In this document: piece after piece, positions 24,830 through 33,849 of the stretch | How the letters are laid out: the number at the start of each line of letters is the position of its first letter | How positions within the stretch are numbered: the stretch's first letter is position 1 | Source: Pseudomonadota bacterium | GTDB lineage: Bacteria; Pseudomonadota; Alphaproteobacteria; Rhizobiales; Xanthobacteraceae | Direction of reading: 5' to 3' | DNA: 36,159 nt | Assembly: GCA_016195095.1 (NCBI GenBank) | Contig: JACQAE010000029.1 | Span: 1-36,159 of the forward strand | Translations under genes and position numbers: made by a program | Notes under the pieces: generated by a model | The model's input: only the letters and a program-made list of their open reading frames with translations | Database searches by the model: none | What the model was told of the DNA's origin: nothing

Positions 24830-25708
24830 ATGAGCGCGCTCGCCAATCACCCGTTCGTCAAGATGAACGGTCTCGGCAACGAGATCGTCGTCGTCGACCT
24901 GCGTGCGCGGCCCGTTGCCATCTCCGCCGCCGAGGCGCGCGCCATCGCCCAGCCGGACGGGGTGCCATTCGACCAGTTGATGGCGCTTTATCCGCCGCGC
25001 ACGCCCGGCACCGATGGCTACATTCGCGTCTACAACAGCGATGGCTCGGAGGCCGGTGCCTGCGGCAATGGCATGCGCTGCCTCGCCGACATCGTGTTCG
25101 ACCAAACCGGCAGGGGCGCGCTGACCTTCGAGACCGCGGCCGGCCTGATCAATTGCTGGAAGGAGGCCGAGCCTTACGTATCGACGGTCGACATGGGCGC
25201 GCCGCGTTTCGGCTGGCAGGACATTCCGCTGGCGCAGGAGTTCCGCGACACGCGCGCCATCGAGTTGCAGATCGGCCCGATCGACGCGCCGGTGCTGCAT
25301 TCGCCATCGGTGGTGAGCATGGGCAATCCGCACGCCATATTCTGGGTCGCGGACGTCGATGCGCATGATCTCGCCAAACTTGGTCCGTTACTGGAATGCC
25401 ACCCGATCTTTCCCGAGCGCGCCAATATCACGCTATGCGCGGTGCGCGGCCGCGACCACATCGTCATCCGCACCTGGGAGCGCGGCGCCGGGCTCACGCG
25501 CGCCTGCGGCTCGGCGGCCTGCGCGGCGGCGGTCGCGGCGGCGCGGCTGCGGCGCACGCAACGCAAGCTCACGGTCACGACGCCCGGCGGCGACCTGCGC
25601 ATCGACTGGCGCGAGCGCGACGATCATGTCCTCATGACCGGGCCGGTCGCTTATGAATTCGCCGCCCGCTTTGAGCCGGCGCTGTTCGCTTCGGCCGCGA
25701 CCACCTGA
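24830..25708 (+). CDS. dapF: Diaminopimelate epimerase
   Basis: 292 aa, full length. Interconverts LL- and meso-DAP for lysine and peptidoglycan with a two-cysteine acid/base pair: Cys78 in GACGNGMRC and Cys226 in [11 protein letters not shown]-terminal [15 protein letters not shown] is typical. Start is the ATG at 24830 after AGGTTGG; the frame is open a further 279 codons upstream but this has no family similarity. mtaB begins 2 bp after its stop, so the two are co-translated; the dapF-mtaB-ftsY order is common in this group. Confidence 0.96.
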   Translation: MSALANHPFVKMNGLGNEIVVVDLRARPVAISAAEARAIAQPDGVPFDQLMALYPPRTPGTDGYIRVYNSDGSEAGACGNGMRCLADIVFDQTGRGALTFETAAGLINCWKEAEPYVSTVDMGAPRFGWQDIPLAQEFRDTRAIELQIGPIDAPVLHSPSVVSMGNPHAIFWVADVDAHDLAKLGPLLECHPIFPERANITLCAVRGRDHIVIRTWERGAGLTRACGSAACAAAVAAARLRRTQRKLTVTTPGGDLRIDWRERDDHVLMTGPVAYEFAARFEPALFASAATT

Positions 25709-25710
25709 CC

Positions 25711-26982
25711 ATGCGCAACAGCGTCGTCACTTTCGGCTGCCGCCTCAATGCCTACGAATCCGAAGCGATCCGGCATCTTGCCGGCGCCGCCGGCCTCGAT
25801 GAGGCGATCATCGTCAATACCTGCGCGGTCACCGGCACGGCGGTGCGCCAGGCGCGCCAGGCGATACGGCGGCTGCGCCACGAGCATCCGCGCGCGCCGA
25901 TCGTGGTCACCGGCTGCGCCGCGCAAATCGAGCCCGCCACCTTCGCGCGCATGCCGCAAGTCGATCGCGTCCTCGGCAACGCGGAGAAGCTTGACCTCGC
26001 CGCCTGGCGGCGTGCCGGCGCGCGAATTGGACCTCGCGCGGACGGCGCCGCGGCCGCCGACAAGGTGGACGTCGGCGACATCATGCGCGAGCAAAGAGTG
26101 AATGCGCCGATGATCGACGGCGTCCTGCGTCGCGCGCGCGCTTTCGTGCAGGTGCAGAACGGTTGCGATCACCGCTGCACGTTCTGCGTCATCCCTTTCG
26201 GGCGCGGCAATTCGCGCTCGCTGCCCATGGACGGCGTCATCGCCCAGGTCCGCCGCCTGGTGGAGAGCGGCTACCGCGAAATCGTCCTTACCGGCGTCGA
26301 CATCACGAGCTACGGCGCGGGCCTGCCGGGCGCGCCACGGCTTGGGACGCTGGTCGGGCGGGTGCTGCGCGCGGCGCCGGAACTGGCGCGACTGCGGCTC
26401 TCCTCGATCGATGCGGTGGAGGCCGATCGCGAGCTGGTCGAGGCCTTCGCAAGCGAGCCACGGCTGATGCCGCACCTGCATTTGTCGTTGCAGGCCGGCG
26501 ACGACATGATCCTCAAGCGCATGCGCCGGCGTCACCGCCGCGCCGACGCGCTCGGCTTCTGCGCGACGCTGCGCCGGTTGCGTCCCGACATCGTCTTCGG
26601 CGCCGACATCATCGCGGGCTTTCCGACCGAAACCGCCGACATGTTCGCGCGCTCGCTCGACCTGGTCGATGAATGCGGGCTGACCTATCTGCACGTCTTT
26701 CCGTATTCGCCGCGACCGGGCACCCCGGCGTCGCGCATGCCGGCGCTGGCGCCGCCCCTGGTCAAGGAACGCGCGGCGCGTTTGCGCGCCAAGGGCGACA
26801 GCCGGTTGCAGCGCCATCTCGATGCGCAGGTCGGCACGACGACAAGCGTGCTCATCGAGGGCCGCGCGCTTGGCCATACCGAGCAGTTCACGCCGATCCG
26901 CCTGCCGGCGCCCGCGCCGCCGGGTACCCTCGCCCGTCTTGCCGTCGCCGGCCATGACGGCCGCCGCCTCATCGCCGCCTGA
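25711..26982 (+). CDS. mtaB: tRNA t6A37 methylthiotransferase MtaB
   Basis: 423 aa radical-SAM enzyme that adds a methylthio group to t6A37 of tRNAs reading ANN codons. The UPF0004 domain has three cluster Cys (Cys10 in FGCRLN, Cys38 in NTCAVT, Cys69 in TGCAAQ). The radical-SAM motif is CDHRCTFC with Cys152, Cys156 and Cys159. Later LSLQAGDDMILKRMRR and GADIIAGFPTET are family blocks, with a C-terminal TRAM-like segment. MtaB rather than MiaB or RimO is based on the GCRLNAYES start and the operon context. Confidence 0.92.
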   Translation: MRNSVVTFGCRLNAYESEAIRHLAGAAGLDEAIIVNTCAVTGTAVRQARQAIRRLRHEHPRAPIVVTGCAAQIEPATFARMPQVDRVLGNAEKLDLAAWRRAGARIGPRADGAAAADKVDVGDIMREQRVNAPMIDGVLRRARAFVQVQNGCDHRCTFCVIPFGRGNSRSLPMDGVIAQVRRLVESGYREIVLTGVDITSYGAGLPGAPRLGTLVGRVLRAAPELARLRLSSIDAVEADRELVEAFASEPRLMPHLHLSLQAGDDMILKRMRRRHRRADALGFCATLRRLRPDIVFGADIIAGFPTETADMFARSLDLVDECGLTYLHVFPYSPRPGTPASRMPALAPPLVKERAARLRAKGDSRLQRHLDAQVGTTTSVLIEGRALGHTEQFTPIRLPAPAPPGTLARLAVAGHDGRRLIAA

Positions 26983-27010
26983 CGCAACCGGACGGGATTT
27001 GGAGCACGCC

Positions 27011-27643
27011 ATGACACACGTCGATTTTCGCGATCATCTGCTGCGCACCCATGACGAACTCGACGCCCTGTTTCCCCCGCCCGCGGGCAATGCCGTGATC
27101 AAGGAGATCGACCGGATCAACGCGCCCTATCGCGCGTTGATCGAGGCGGCGCCATTTTTCGCGCTGGCAACGAGCGGCCCCGGCGGCATGGATTGCACGC
27201 CGCGCGGCGACGCGCCGGGCTTTGTGCGCGTGCACGACGACAAGACGCTGCTCGTCCCCGACCGCCGCGGCAACAACCGCGTCGACAGCTTGCGCAACAT
27301 CATCGACGATCCGCGCGTCGCGCTCCTGTTCCTCATCCCCGGCTGCGGGGAGACGATCCGTATCAACGGCCGCGCCGCGATCTGCGCCGACGCGGCGCTG
27401 GCGCGGACCTTCGCCGTCAACGACAAGACGCCGCGCGTCGTGCTCGTCGTGACCATCGATCGCGTCTATTACCAGTGCCCCAAGGCGATCGTGCGATCGC
27501 GGCTTTGGGACGTCGCGAGCTGGACCGACCGCGCGACGCTGCCAACGAGCGGGCGCATCATCGCCACCATTACCGACGGCAAGGCCGGGGGCGACGCGCA
27601 TGACCGCGAATATCCCGCCCGCCTTGCCGCCACGCTCTACTGA
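27011..27643 (+). CDS. PPOX-type FMN-binding flavoprotein
   Basis: 210 aa of the pyridoxamine-5'-phosphate-oxidase-like fold, split-barrel FMN or F420-type. Visible blocks are APFFALATSGPGGMDCTPRG, LLVPDRRGNNRVDSLRNIID, VALLFLIPGCGETIRINGRA and VDRVYYQCPKAIVRS-like VTIDRVYYQCPKAIVRS. This matches the MSMEG_1061/DR2398-type subgroup of unknown substrate. The ATG at 27011 follows GGAG at 27000-27003. It lies between mtaB and ftsY, breaking the usual order. Its 3' end overlaps the convergent RluA gene by 7 bp. Confidence 0.85.
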   Translation: MTHVDFRDHLLRTHDELDALFPPPAGNAVIKEIDRINAPYRALIEAAPFFALATSGPGGMDCTPRGDAPGFVRVHDDKTLLVPDRRGNNRVDSLRNIIDDPRVALLFLIPGCGETIRINGRAAICADAALARTFAVNDKTPRVVLVVTIDRVYYQCPKAIVRSRLWDVASWTDRATLPTSGRIIATITDGKAGGDAHDREYPARLAATLY

Positions 27644-28368
27644 TTCTCCGGCGCTTGCGGCGCGACCCAGCCGCAGGCCTTGAGCCGCGCGTGCATATGC
27701 GCCGGCGGCGGCGCGCTCACCCGCACCGGCGCGCGATTGCGCAGGAGCGGAATTTCGATCTCGCGCGCGTGCAGGTGCAGGCCGGGGCCGGTGAAGCGCG
27801 GCGCGGTGCCATAGATGTCGTCGCCAATGACGGCAAAACCCGACGCCGCGCAGTGCACGCGCAATTGGTGCGTGCGCCCGGTCAATGGCTCAAGCGCGAG
27901 CCACGCCATCCCCTCGCCGCGGCCGAGCACCGTCCAGCGCGTGAGCGACGCCAGCCCGCACGGGTCGGGCTTCATCCACCAGCCGCGCGTGGCGTCGAGC
28001 CGCCCGAGCGCGAGATCGATGGATCCCGAGTCGTCCCGCGGGCCACCCTCGACCAATGCCCAATAGGTCTTGCCGATCTTGCCATGCTTGAACAGGAGCC
28101 CGAGATGCGCGAGCGCCTTGCGATGGCGGCCGAGCACGAGGCAGCCCGACGTCTCCTTGTCCAGCCGGTGGGCGAGCGCTGGCGCGCGCGGCAGCCCAAA
28201 GCGCAGGGCGTCGAAATAATCCTCCACGCTGGGGCCGCCCTTGGGACCGCGATGCACCGCGAGACCGGCCGGCTTGTCGATCACCAGCATGAGCGCGTCG
28301 CGGTAGAGCACGCGCGCCGCGATGTCGGCGGGCGGGTAGTCATGCGCGCGGGTCTCTTTCGGCTGCAT
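27637..28368 (-). CDS. RluA-family pseudouridine synthase
   Basis: 243 aa. Isomerises uridine in rRNA or tRNA. Catalytic Asp70 in AHRLDKETSGCLVLG, the conserved LEPLTGRTHQLRVHCAASG, and VIGDDIYGTAPRF. No S4 domain at the N-terminus, so it is closer to short RluA/TruC-type members; the target RNA is unknown. Start is the ATG at 28368 (MQPKETRAHD); the frame stays open to 29283 but only as the antisense of ftsY. Divergent from ftsY with 51 bp between. Confidence 0.9.
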   Translation of the reverse strand: MQPKETRAHDYPPADIAARVLYRDALMLVIDKPAGLAVHRGPKGGPSVEDYFDALRFGLPRAPALAHRLDKETSGCLVLGRHRKALAHLGLLFKHGKIGKTYWALVEGGPRDDSGSIDLALGRLDATRGWWMKPDPCGLASLTRWTVLGRGEGMAWLALEPLTGRTHQLRVHCAASGFAVIGDDIYGTAPRFTGPGLHLHAREIEIPLLRNRAPVRVSAPPPAHMHARLKACGWVAPQAPENQ

Positions 28369-28419
28369 GGCAAAACCGCTATCACGGTTTCGCCAAGAAG
28401 CGACAGCGCCAACGACAGC

Positions 28420-29370
28420 ATGAACGACAGCGTCAAGGACGGCACGAATAATCCAGGCTGGCTGCGGCGGCTTTCCGGCGGCCTGCGGCGCACGTCGGCG
28501 TCGATCTCGAGCGCCATCACCGACCTCGTCGCCAAGCGCAAGCTCGACGCGGCGACGATCGAGGAACTCGAGGACGCGCTCATTCGCGCCGACCTCGGGC
28601 TCGCGACCGCGGCCAAGGTGGCGGCCGCCATCGGCGCGGGGCGGCACGATCGCGACGTGAGCGGCGAGGAGGTGCGGGCCGTTCTCGCCGCCGAGGTCGA
28701 GAAAATTCTCCTTCCCGTCGCCGCGCCGCTGGTGGTCGACGGAGCAAAGAAGCCCTTCGTCATTCTGGTCGTCGGCGTGAATGGGTCGGGCAAGACAACA
28801 ACCATCGGCAAGCTGGCGGCGAAATTTGCCGCCGAGGGCCGCAAGGTCGTGCTCGCCGCCGGCGATACGTTCCGCGCCGCGGCCGTCGAGCAGCTCAAGA
28901 TCTGGGGCGCGCGCGCGGGCGCGCCGGTCATCGCACGCGCACCAGGCGCCGATGCGGCCGGGCTCGCCTTCGACGCCCTCGAACAGGCGCGCGCGCAAGC
29001 CGCCGACATTCTGCTCGTCGATACCGCCGGCCGGTTGCAGAACAAGGCGGCACTGATGGAGGAGCTTGCCAAGATGGTGCGCGTGCTGCGCAAGGTCGAC
29101 GCCGGCGCGCCGCACGCCGTGCTGCTCGTGCTCGACGCCACCGTCGGGCAGAACGCATTGGGCCAGGTCGAGGAATTCTCGCGCATCGCCGGCGTCACCG
29201 GCCTGGTCATGACCAAGCTCGACGGCACCGCGCGCGGCGGAATCCTGGTCGCGATCGCGGAAAAATACCGCCTGCCCGTGCATTTCATCGGCGTCGGCGA
29301 GGGCATCGACGACCTCGCGACCTTCGCGGCGCGCGATTTCGCCCGCGCCATCGCCGGCATCAAGGATTGA
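28420..29370 (+). CDS. ftsY: SRP receptor FtsY
   Basis: 316 aa GTPase, the membrane receptor for SRP-ribosome complexes. Short N-terminus without the long acidic A domain of E. coli, then the N domain helices (about 25-100) and the G domain: P-loop GVNGSGKTTTIGKLA (119-133), DTFRAAAVEQL (149-159), DTAGRLQNK (201-209) and TKLDGTARGG (265-274). Its RNA partner is encoded at 4795-4892. The ATG at 28420 is the first with an N-domain-like sequence; no strong ribosome site is seen. Confidence 0.95.
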   Translation: MNDSVKDGTNNPGWLRRLSGGLRRTSASISSAITDLVAKRKLDAATIEELEDALIRADLGLATAAKVAAAIGAGRHDRDVSGEEVRAVLAAEVEKILLPVAAPLVVDGAKKPFVILVVGVNGSGKTTTIGKLAAKFAAEGRKVVLAAGDTFRAAAVEQLKIWGARAGAPVIARAPGADAAGLAFDALEQARAQAADILLVDTAGRLQNKAALMEELAKMVRVLRKVDAGAPHAVLLVLDATVGQNALGQVEEFSRIAGVTGLVMTKLDGTARGGILVAIAEKYRLPVHFIGVGEGIDDLATFAARDFARAIAGIKD

Positions 29371-29401
29371 GCGGCGCGCGCTACCGCGCTACACAGGCGC
29401 C

Positions 29402-30034
29402 ATGAAAGAGCCGCAGCCCATCAATCCGCTGCTCAAGCTGGCGCTCGATCTCGGCCCGCTTGTGCTGTTTTTCTACGCCAATTCGCGCCCGGCCGTTTTC
29501 GCCCCGCTGGTCGAGCCGCTGATGCCGGCTGGCCTTGCCGCCAGCACGCGCGCCGGCATATTCGTCGCGACGGCGGTTTTCATGATCGCCATCCTCGTGG
29601 CACTGGCAATCTCCTATGCGCTCACGCGCCGGTTGCCGGTCATGCCGGTGGTATCGGCCGCCATTGTCGTCGTGTTCGGCGGCCTCACCTTGTTCATGCA
29701 GGATGAGACGTTCATCAAGCTCAAGCCGACCTTGATCTACCTCATGTTCGCGGTCACGCTCGTCGGCGGCCTGGTGGCGCGCCGGCCGCTGCTGGCGCTC
29801 GTTTTTGACTCGATGTTCAATCTCACCCCCGAGGGCTGGCGCAAGCTGACCGTCCGCTGGGCGATGTTCTTCTTCGCTCTCGCCGTCCTCAACGAGATCG
29901 TCTGGCGTACGCAATCGACCGATTTCTGGGTGAGCTTCAAGCTGTTCGGCTTCTTGCCGCTCACGCTTGCGTTCGCCATGCTGCAATATCCGCTGATGCA
30001 GAAATACGCGGCCGAGCGGCCGGCGCAGGATTAG
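29402..30034 (+). CDS. yciB: Inner-membrane septation protein A (YciB/IspZ)
   Basis: 210 aa, about five membrane segments. The N-terminal LLKLALDLGPLVLFFYANSR, middle TLIYLMFAVTLVGGL and FNLTPEGWRKLTVRWAMFFF, and NEIVWRTQSTDFWVSFKLF are the family's conserved blocks. Involved in cell division and envelope shape in enterobacteria and required for Shigella spreading. Located 31 bp after ftsY, the usual alphaproteobacterial neighbour. Confidence 0.95.
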   Translation: MKEPQPINPLLKLALDLGPLVLFFYANSRPAVFAPLVEPLMPAGLAASTRAGIFVATAVFMIAILVALAISYALTRRLPVMPVVSAAIVVVFGGLTLFMQDETFIKLKPTLIYLMFAVTLVGGLVARRPLLALVFDSMFNLTPEGWRKLTVRWAMFFFALAVLNEIVWRTQSTDFWVSFKLFGFLPLTLAFAMLQYPLMQKYAAERPAQD

Positions 30035-30225
30035 CGCGCGCGCAACGCCGAGGTTGCTGGCGGGATCGTGGCGATCATCGTCGTGGGCGGGGCCGGCATT
30101 GCCGCCAGGCGGCGCGCGCCGCGGCGTCACGGATCGGCGCGAAAGACTTGGCCCCCGCGCCACGGAATATACTACACTCGTGCATCGTTCGCGCGCGCCA
30201 ATCGCGCGCGCACCGGATCGCTTCG

Positions 30226-31041
30226 ATGCCGCAAATCGAAATCGAGGATATTTCACTCGTCTACGACACGCCCGCCGGGCGCGTGCAGGGCGTCGCGGGC
30301 GCGAATTTCAGCATCGAGGCGTCCGAATTCGTGTGCCTGGTGGGACCGAGCGGATGCGGCAAGTCGACGCTGCTCAACATCATCGCCGGATTCCTGGCGC
30401 CGAGCGGCGGCGAAATCCGCATCGGCGGCAAGCCGATCAGCGGTCACGGCATGGACCGCGGCGTGGTGTTTCAGGATTTCGCACAGCTGTTTCCCTGGCG
30501 CACCGCCCTGGGCAACGTGGCCTTCGGCCTGGAAATGAAGGGCGTCGCCAAGGCGGAGCGCGAGGAGATCGCGCTCGAACAGCTGCGCCTCGTCAAGCTC
30601 GAGAAGTTCGCGCACGCTTACCCGCATCACCTCTCCGGCGGCATGCAGCAGCGGGTCGCCATCGCCCGCGCGCTCGCCTATAATCCCGCGGTGCTGCTGA
30701 TGGATGAGCCCTTCGCCGCGCTCGACGCATTGACGCGCGACGACATGCAAAAGCTGCTGGCGGACGTATGGCGGGAAACGCGCAAGACCGTCGTCTATGT
30801 GACCCACAATGTCGCCGAGGCGGTCTATCTCGCCGACCGGGTCATCGTCATGACCCCGCATCCCGGCACGGTCAAGACGCAGGTGCCTATCACGCTGGAT
30901 CGGCCGCGCGACCCGCTCAGCGTCGCCTTCCTCGAGCATCAGAAACAATTGCTGCGCGATCTCGGCCAGCAGCATATCGCGCACGAAACGGAGCCGCACG
31001 ACCAGGTTGACCATTCGATCAACGGGAGGAGCAAGCGATGA
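30226..31041 (+). CDS. ABC transporter ATPase (taurine/nitrate/sulfonate type)
   Basis: 271 aa. Walker A GPSGCGKST (40-48), Q-loop VFQDFAQLFPWRT, signature LSGGMQQR (136-143), Walker B VLLMDEPFAALDA (157-168), and His loop VTHNVAEAV. The overall type is TauB/SsuB/NrtD. The TGA stop overlaps the ATG of the binding protein (ATGA). Start is the ATG at 30226 (MPQIEIEDIS); no clear ribosome site. No membrane permease gene is found next to it. Confidence 0.9.
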   Translation: MPQIEIEDISLVYDTPAGRVQGVAGANFSIEASEFVCLVGPSGCGKSTLLNIIAGFLAPSGGEIRIGGKPISGHGMDRGVVFQDFAQLFPWRTALGNVAFGLEMKGVAKAEREEIALEQLRLVKLEKFAHAYPHHLSGGMQQRVAIARALAYNPAVLLMDEPFAALDALTRDDMQKLLADVWRETRKTVVYVTHNVAEAVYLADRVIVMTPHPGTVKTQVPITLDRPRDPLSVAFLEHQKQLLRDLGQQHIAHETEPHDQVDHSINGRSKR

Positions 31042-32036
31042 CACTATTTGGGCCCGGCATCACCCGCCGGCAATTTCTCGCCGCGACCGGCGCCAGCGCG
31101 CTCGCCGCCGGCCTTGCGCCATGGCATCCGGCATTGGCGCTCGAGCCGATACGCCAGGGCTACCAGACCAATATGTGGGGCATGCCCACCTATTATCTGC
31201 TCAAGTCCGGCGCGCTGGAAAAACGCGGCATCACGTTCCAGGAATTCGCCGTCCCGTCGGGCAACCTCACCATGCAGCAGATGGTGGCGCGGCAAGTCGA
31301 CATGGGGACCTATGCCGGCCCCTCGTTCATCATCGGGCATGACAAGGGCGGCCTCGTCGGCATCGCCGTGATCGAATATGTCGGGCGCACCGCCGCGGTC
31401 GTCGCGCGCAAGGATCTCAACATCAGCAAGCTCGAGCAATTGCGCGGCAAGAAGATCGCCAATCAGACCGGATCCTCGATCGGCAATATATTCGTCGATC
31501 AGGTCGGTCCCAGCCACGGCCTCAACAAGGGCGACTACCAGGAAGTGCGCATGAACGTCAACGACATGGTCGCCGCGATGGCGGCCAAGACGGTCGATGC
31601 CATGGTGAATATCGAGCCCTACAACGCCATCGCCGAGGATGACGGCCTTGGCGTCGCGCTGTTCGACCTCTCAAGCGTCGACAAGGTGCCGGTCTTCATG
31701 GCCGCCACGCCCGAATTCGTCGCCAAGCACCCGGACACGATCGTCGCCTACCTCAAGGCCTGGCTCGATGTCGGCAAGGATTTCAAGGACGATCCCAAGA
31801 AGGTCACGGCGGCGATTCATTCCTTCTACACGTCAAAGGGCTACAAGATGTCGCCGACGACGCTGCAAAAGGCGCTGTCGAAGATCGACGTCGACCCGGG
31901 GTTCCCGCAGGATCTGCAACCCTATATGACGCATCACGCCGACATCCTGCTCAAGACCAACAAGATCAAGGCCATACCCGACTGGAAACAGGCATTGCGG
32001 CCGGATTTCATCGCCAAGGCGCGCGCCGGCGCGTGA
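31038..32036 (+). CDS. ABC substrate-binding protein, NMT1/SsuA-like, Tat signal
   Basis: 332 aa periplasmic binding protein. Twin-arginine signal ITRRQFLAATGASALAAGLA at 8-27. Binding-protein blocks are NMWGMPTYYLLKSGALEKRG, MQQMVARQVDMGTYAG, LEQLRGKKIANQTGSSIGN and a C-terminal helical part. The fold is that used for sulfonates, taurine, nitrate or thiamine precursors; the ligand is not decidable. Overlaps the ATPase gene by 4 bp. Cofactorless Tat-exported binding proteins are less common than Sec-exported ones. Confidence 0.9.
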   Translation: MTLFGPGITRRQFLAATGASALAAGLAPWHPALALEPIRQGYQTNMWGMPTYYLLKSGALEKRGITFQEFAVPSGNLTMQQMVARQVDMGTYAGPSFIIGHDKGGLVGIAVIEYVGRTAAVVARKDLNISKLEQLRGKKIANQTGSSIGNIFVDQVGPSHGLNKGDYQEVRMNVNDMVAAMAAKTVDAMVNIEPYNAIAEDDGLGVALFDLSSVDKVPVFMAATPEFVAKHPDTIVAYLKAWLDVGKDFKDDPKKVTAAIHSFYTSKGYKMSPTTLQKALSKIDVDPGFPQDLQPYMTHHADILLKTNKIKAIPDWKQALRPDFIAKARAGA

Positions 32037-32340
32037 TTGGGCGGGCGCGGCCGCGACGACGGCCGCTGGGCGATCGCACGGTCGAGGGCTAGGGCCCTCT
32101 GGCGCCGTTTCAGCGCCAGCCCAAATCGCGGCAATCCGCGCCGCGACCGCGAGCGGCGCGAGAACCGGCGCCAATCATCGCAACGTCGGCGATCGTCGGG
32201 TCGATGACGACGGCACCAACGCGCGAAGCCGCGCGATGTGCCGACGGTCTCCGGCGGAAAGAATTTTGCGCCGGCACGTTCCATGCGGACACGCGAGGCG
32301 CTATCGTCCGCCGCGCCCAGCCGCATGCACGGAGACTGCG
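32037..32340. other. Intergenic region, no permease present
   Basis: 304 bp between the binding protein and the LVIVD gene. Holds a 7-bp hairpin CTGGCGC (32099-32105)/GCGCCAG (32113-32119) without a T-tract. No membrane-protein ORF, so the expected ABC permease is not here. GGAG at about 32331 is the ribosome site of the next gene. Confidence 0.5.
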
Positions 32341-33780
32341 ATGTCGAGGAAGCCCGCCAGAAAGTCCGGCAAGAAGCTCGCAAAGTCATCGACCAGGAAA
32401 AGCTCCGCATCCGGCAGATCGTTGGCGGCGAAACCGGCCAGCAAGCCGGCGGCGGCCAAACGCGCGCCGGCCATGAAACCCAAGGGCGCGCGGCCGGCGG
32501 CGCGGCAGGCGCCGCAGCGCCGCCCGTCGGAACGCTCCGGCGCGCCGCCACGCCTCGGCCCTGCCGGCGAGGTCACGTGGAACTTCAAGCTCCTGGCGCA
32601 TCACGAACTCGGCGGGTTCGGCGGCATGGGCGAGGGCATGGCGATCCAGATCGCGCGCGACGGCCGCCGCATCATCTGGTTGGCGCATGAAAGCGCGCCG
32701 AAGAACTTCACCGCCGTCGATGTCTCCGATCCGCGCCGGCCCAAGATCGTGGTCCAGACCGACCTGCCGGAAAGCTTCATGCGCTCGAACTCGCTGGAAT
32801 TGACCGGCGACATCATGGCCGTCGCCTACCAGACGCAGAAGGTCGGTCAAAAGCCGGCCGGCTTCGAACTGTTCGATATTTCCACGCCGGAACGGCCGCG
32901 CTCCATCGCCTTTGTCGATGCTTCCGGGCCGCACTCGCGCGGCGTTCATCAATTGTGGTTCTGCGACGGCGAGTACGTGCACCTCGCCGCCGGCGCCCCC
33001 GACTTCACGCCGACGCATGAACTCGACGACCAGTTCTACCGCATCTTCGAAGTGCGCGATCCGGCGCGACCCGTCGAGGTCGGCCGCTGGTGGTTGCCGG
33101 GCACGCGCGAGGGCGACCGCGAAGCGCCGCCGGCGCGCCACGCGCGCCCGCTGCTCGACCGCGGCAACCGCGCCCACAACACCAACGTCTATCCGCAGCG
33201 GCCCGACCGATGCTACCTCGGCTACATCGACGCCGGCATGTTCATCATGGACATTTCCGACAAGGCCAACCCCAAGCCGATCTGCCGCTGGGACAACTCG
33301 CCTCCCTATACCGGCTTCACCCACACGGTGCTGCCGCTGTTCAACCGCAACCTCCTGGTGGTCACCGACGAATCGACCGTCAATGACGCCGCCGACTGGC
33401 CCAAGCTCGTGTGGATTCTCGACGCCCGCGACGAACGCCGCCCGGTGCCGATCTCGACCTGCCCGCTGCCGCCGGTCGATGCCTGGAAGGGTCGCGGCGG
33501 GCGCTTCGGCGCCCACAACATCCATGAGAACGTGCCGCTGCCGACGGCGTGGCAATCCGAAGACGTGGTGCTCGGTACGTTCTTCAATGGCGGCCTGCGC
33601 GCCTATGACATCACCAATCCCTATCAGCCGCATGAGATCGCGACCTTCGTTCCGCCGGCGCCGGCCATGTCGGCGGTCGGATCGATCCAGCTCAACGACG
33701 TGTTCGCCGACGAGCGCGGCATCGTCTATACGGTGGATCGATTCAGCGGCGGGCTCTACATCCTGGAAATGGATTTCTGA
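32341..33780 (+). CDS. LVIVD-repeat beta-propeller protein with histone-H1-like N-terminal tail
   Basis: 479 aa. Residues 1-67 are Lys/Arg/Ala/Pro/Ser-rich (MSRKPARKSGKKLAKSSTRK and on), like bacterial histone-H1-type tails, with no signal peptide. The remainder is an LVIVD-type propeller: repeated blade signatures such as FTAVDVSDPRRPKIV, FELFDISTPERPRSI, FRIFEVRDPARPVEV-like, MFIMDISDKANPKPI and LRAYDITNPYQPHEI. Ends LYILEMDF. Start is the ATG at 32341 with GGAG upstream. Such propellers are usually extracellular or membrane associated; a DNA- or anion-binding tail is unusual. Function unknown. Confidence 0.85.
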   Translation: MSRKPARKSGKKLAKSSTRKSSASGRSLAAKPASKPAAAKRAPAMKPKGARPAARQAPQRRPSERSGAPPRLGPAGEVTWNFKLLAHHELGGFGGMGEGMAIQIARDGRRIIWLAHESAPKNFTAVDVSDPRRPKIVVQTDLPESFMRSNSLELTGDIMAVAYQTQKVGQKPAGFELFDISTPERPRSIAFVDASGPHSRGVHQLWFCDGEYVHLAAGAPDFTPTHELDDQFYRIFEVRDPARPVEVGRWWLPGTREGDREAPPARHARPLLDRGNRAHNTNVYPQRPDRCYLGYIDAGMFIMDISDKANPKPICRWDNSPPYTGFTHTVLPLFNRNLLVVTDESTVNDAADWPKLVWILDARDERRPVPISTCPLPPVDAWKGRGGRFGAHNIHENVPLPTAWQSEDVVLGTFFNGGLRAYDITNPYQPHEIATFVPPAPAMSAVGSIQLNDVFADERGIVYTVDRFSGGLYILEMDF

Positions 33781-33849
33781 CCCCGCCGCGCGGTCGGCCG
33801 CGTGGGCGATGCGCCAGCGCGACGGCGGCGCGCGCAACGGTGGTGAAGG

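Noticed and set aside
27655-28419. Long N-terminal extension of ftsY
   Set aside because: It is antisense to the RluA-type gene and has no SRP-receptor A-domain character (Arg-rich rather than acidic).
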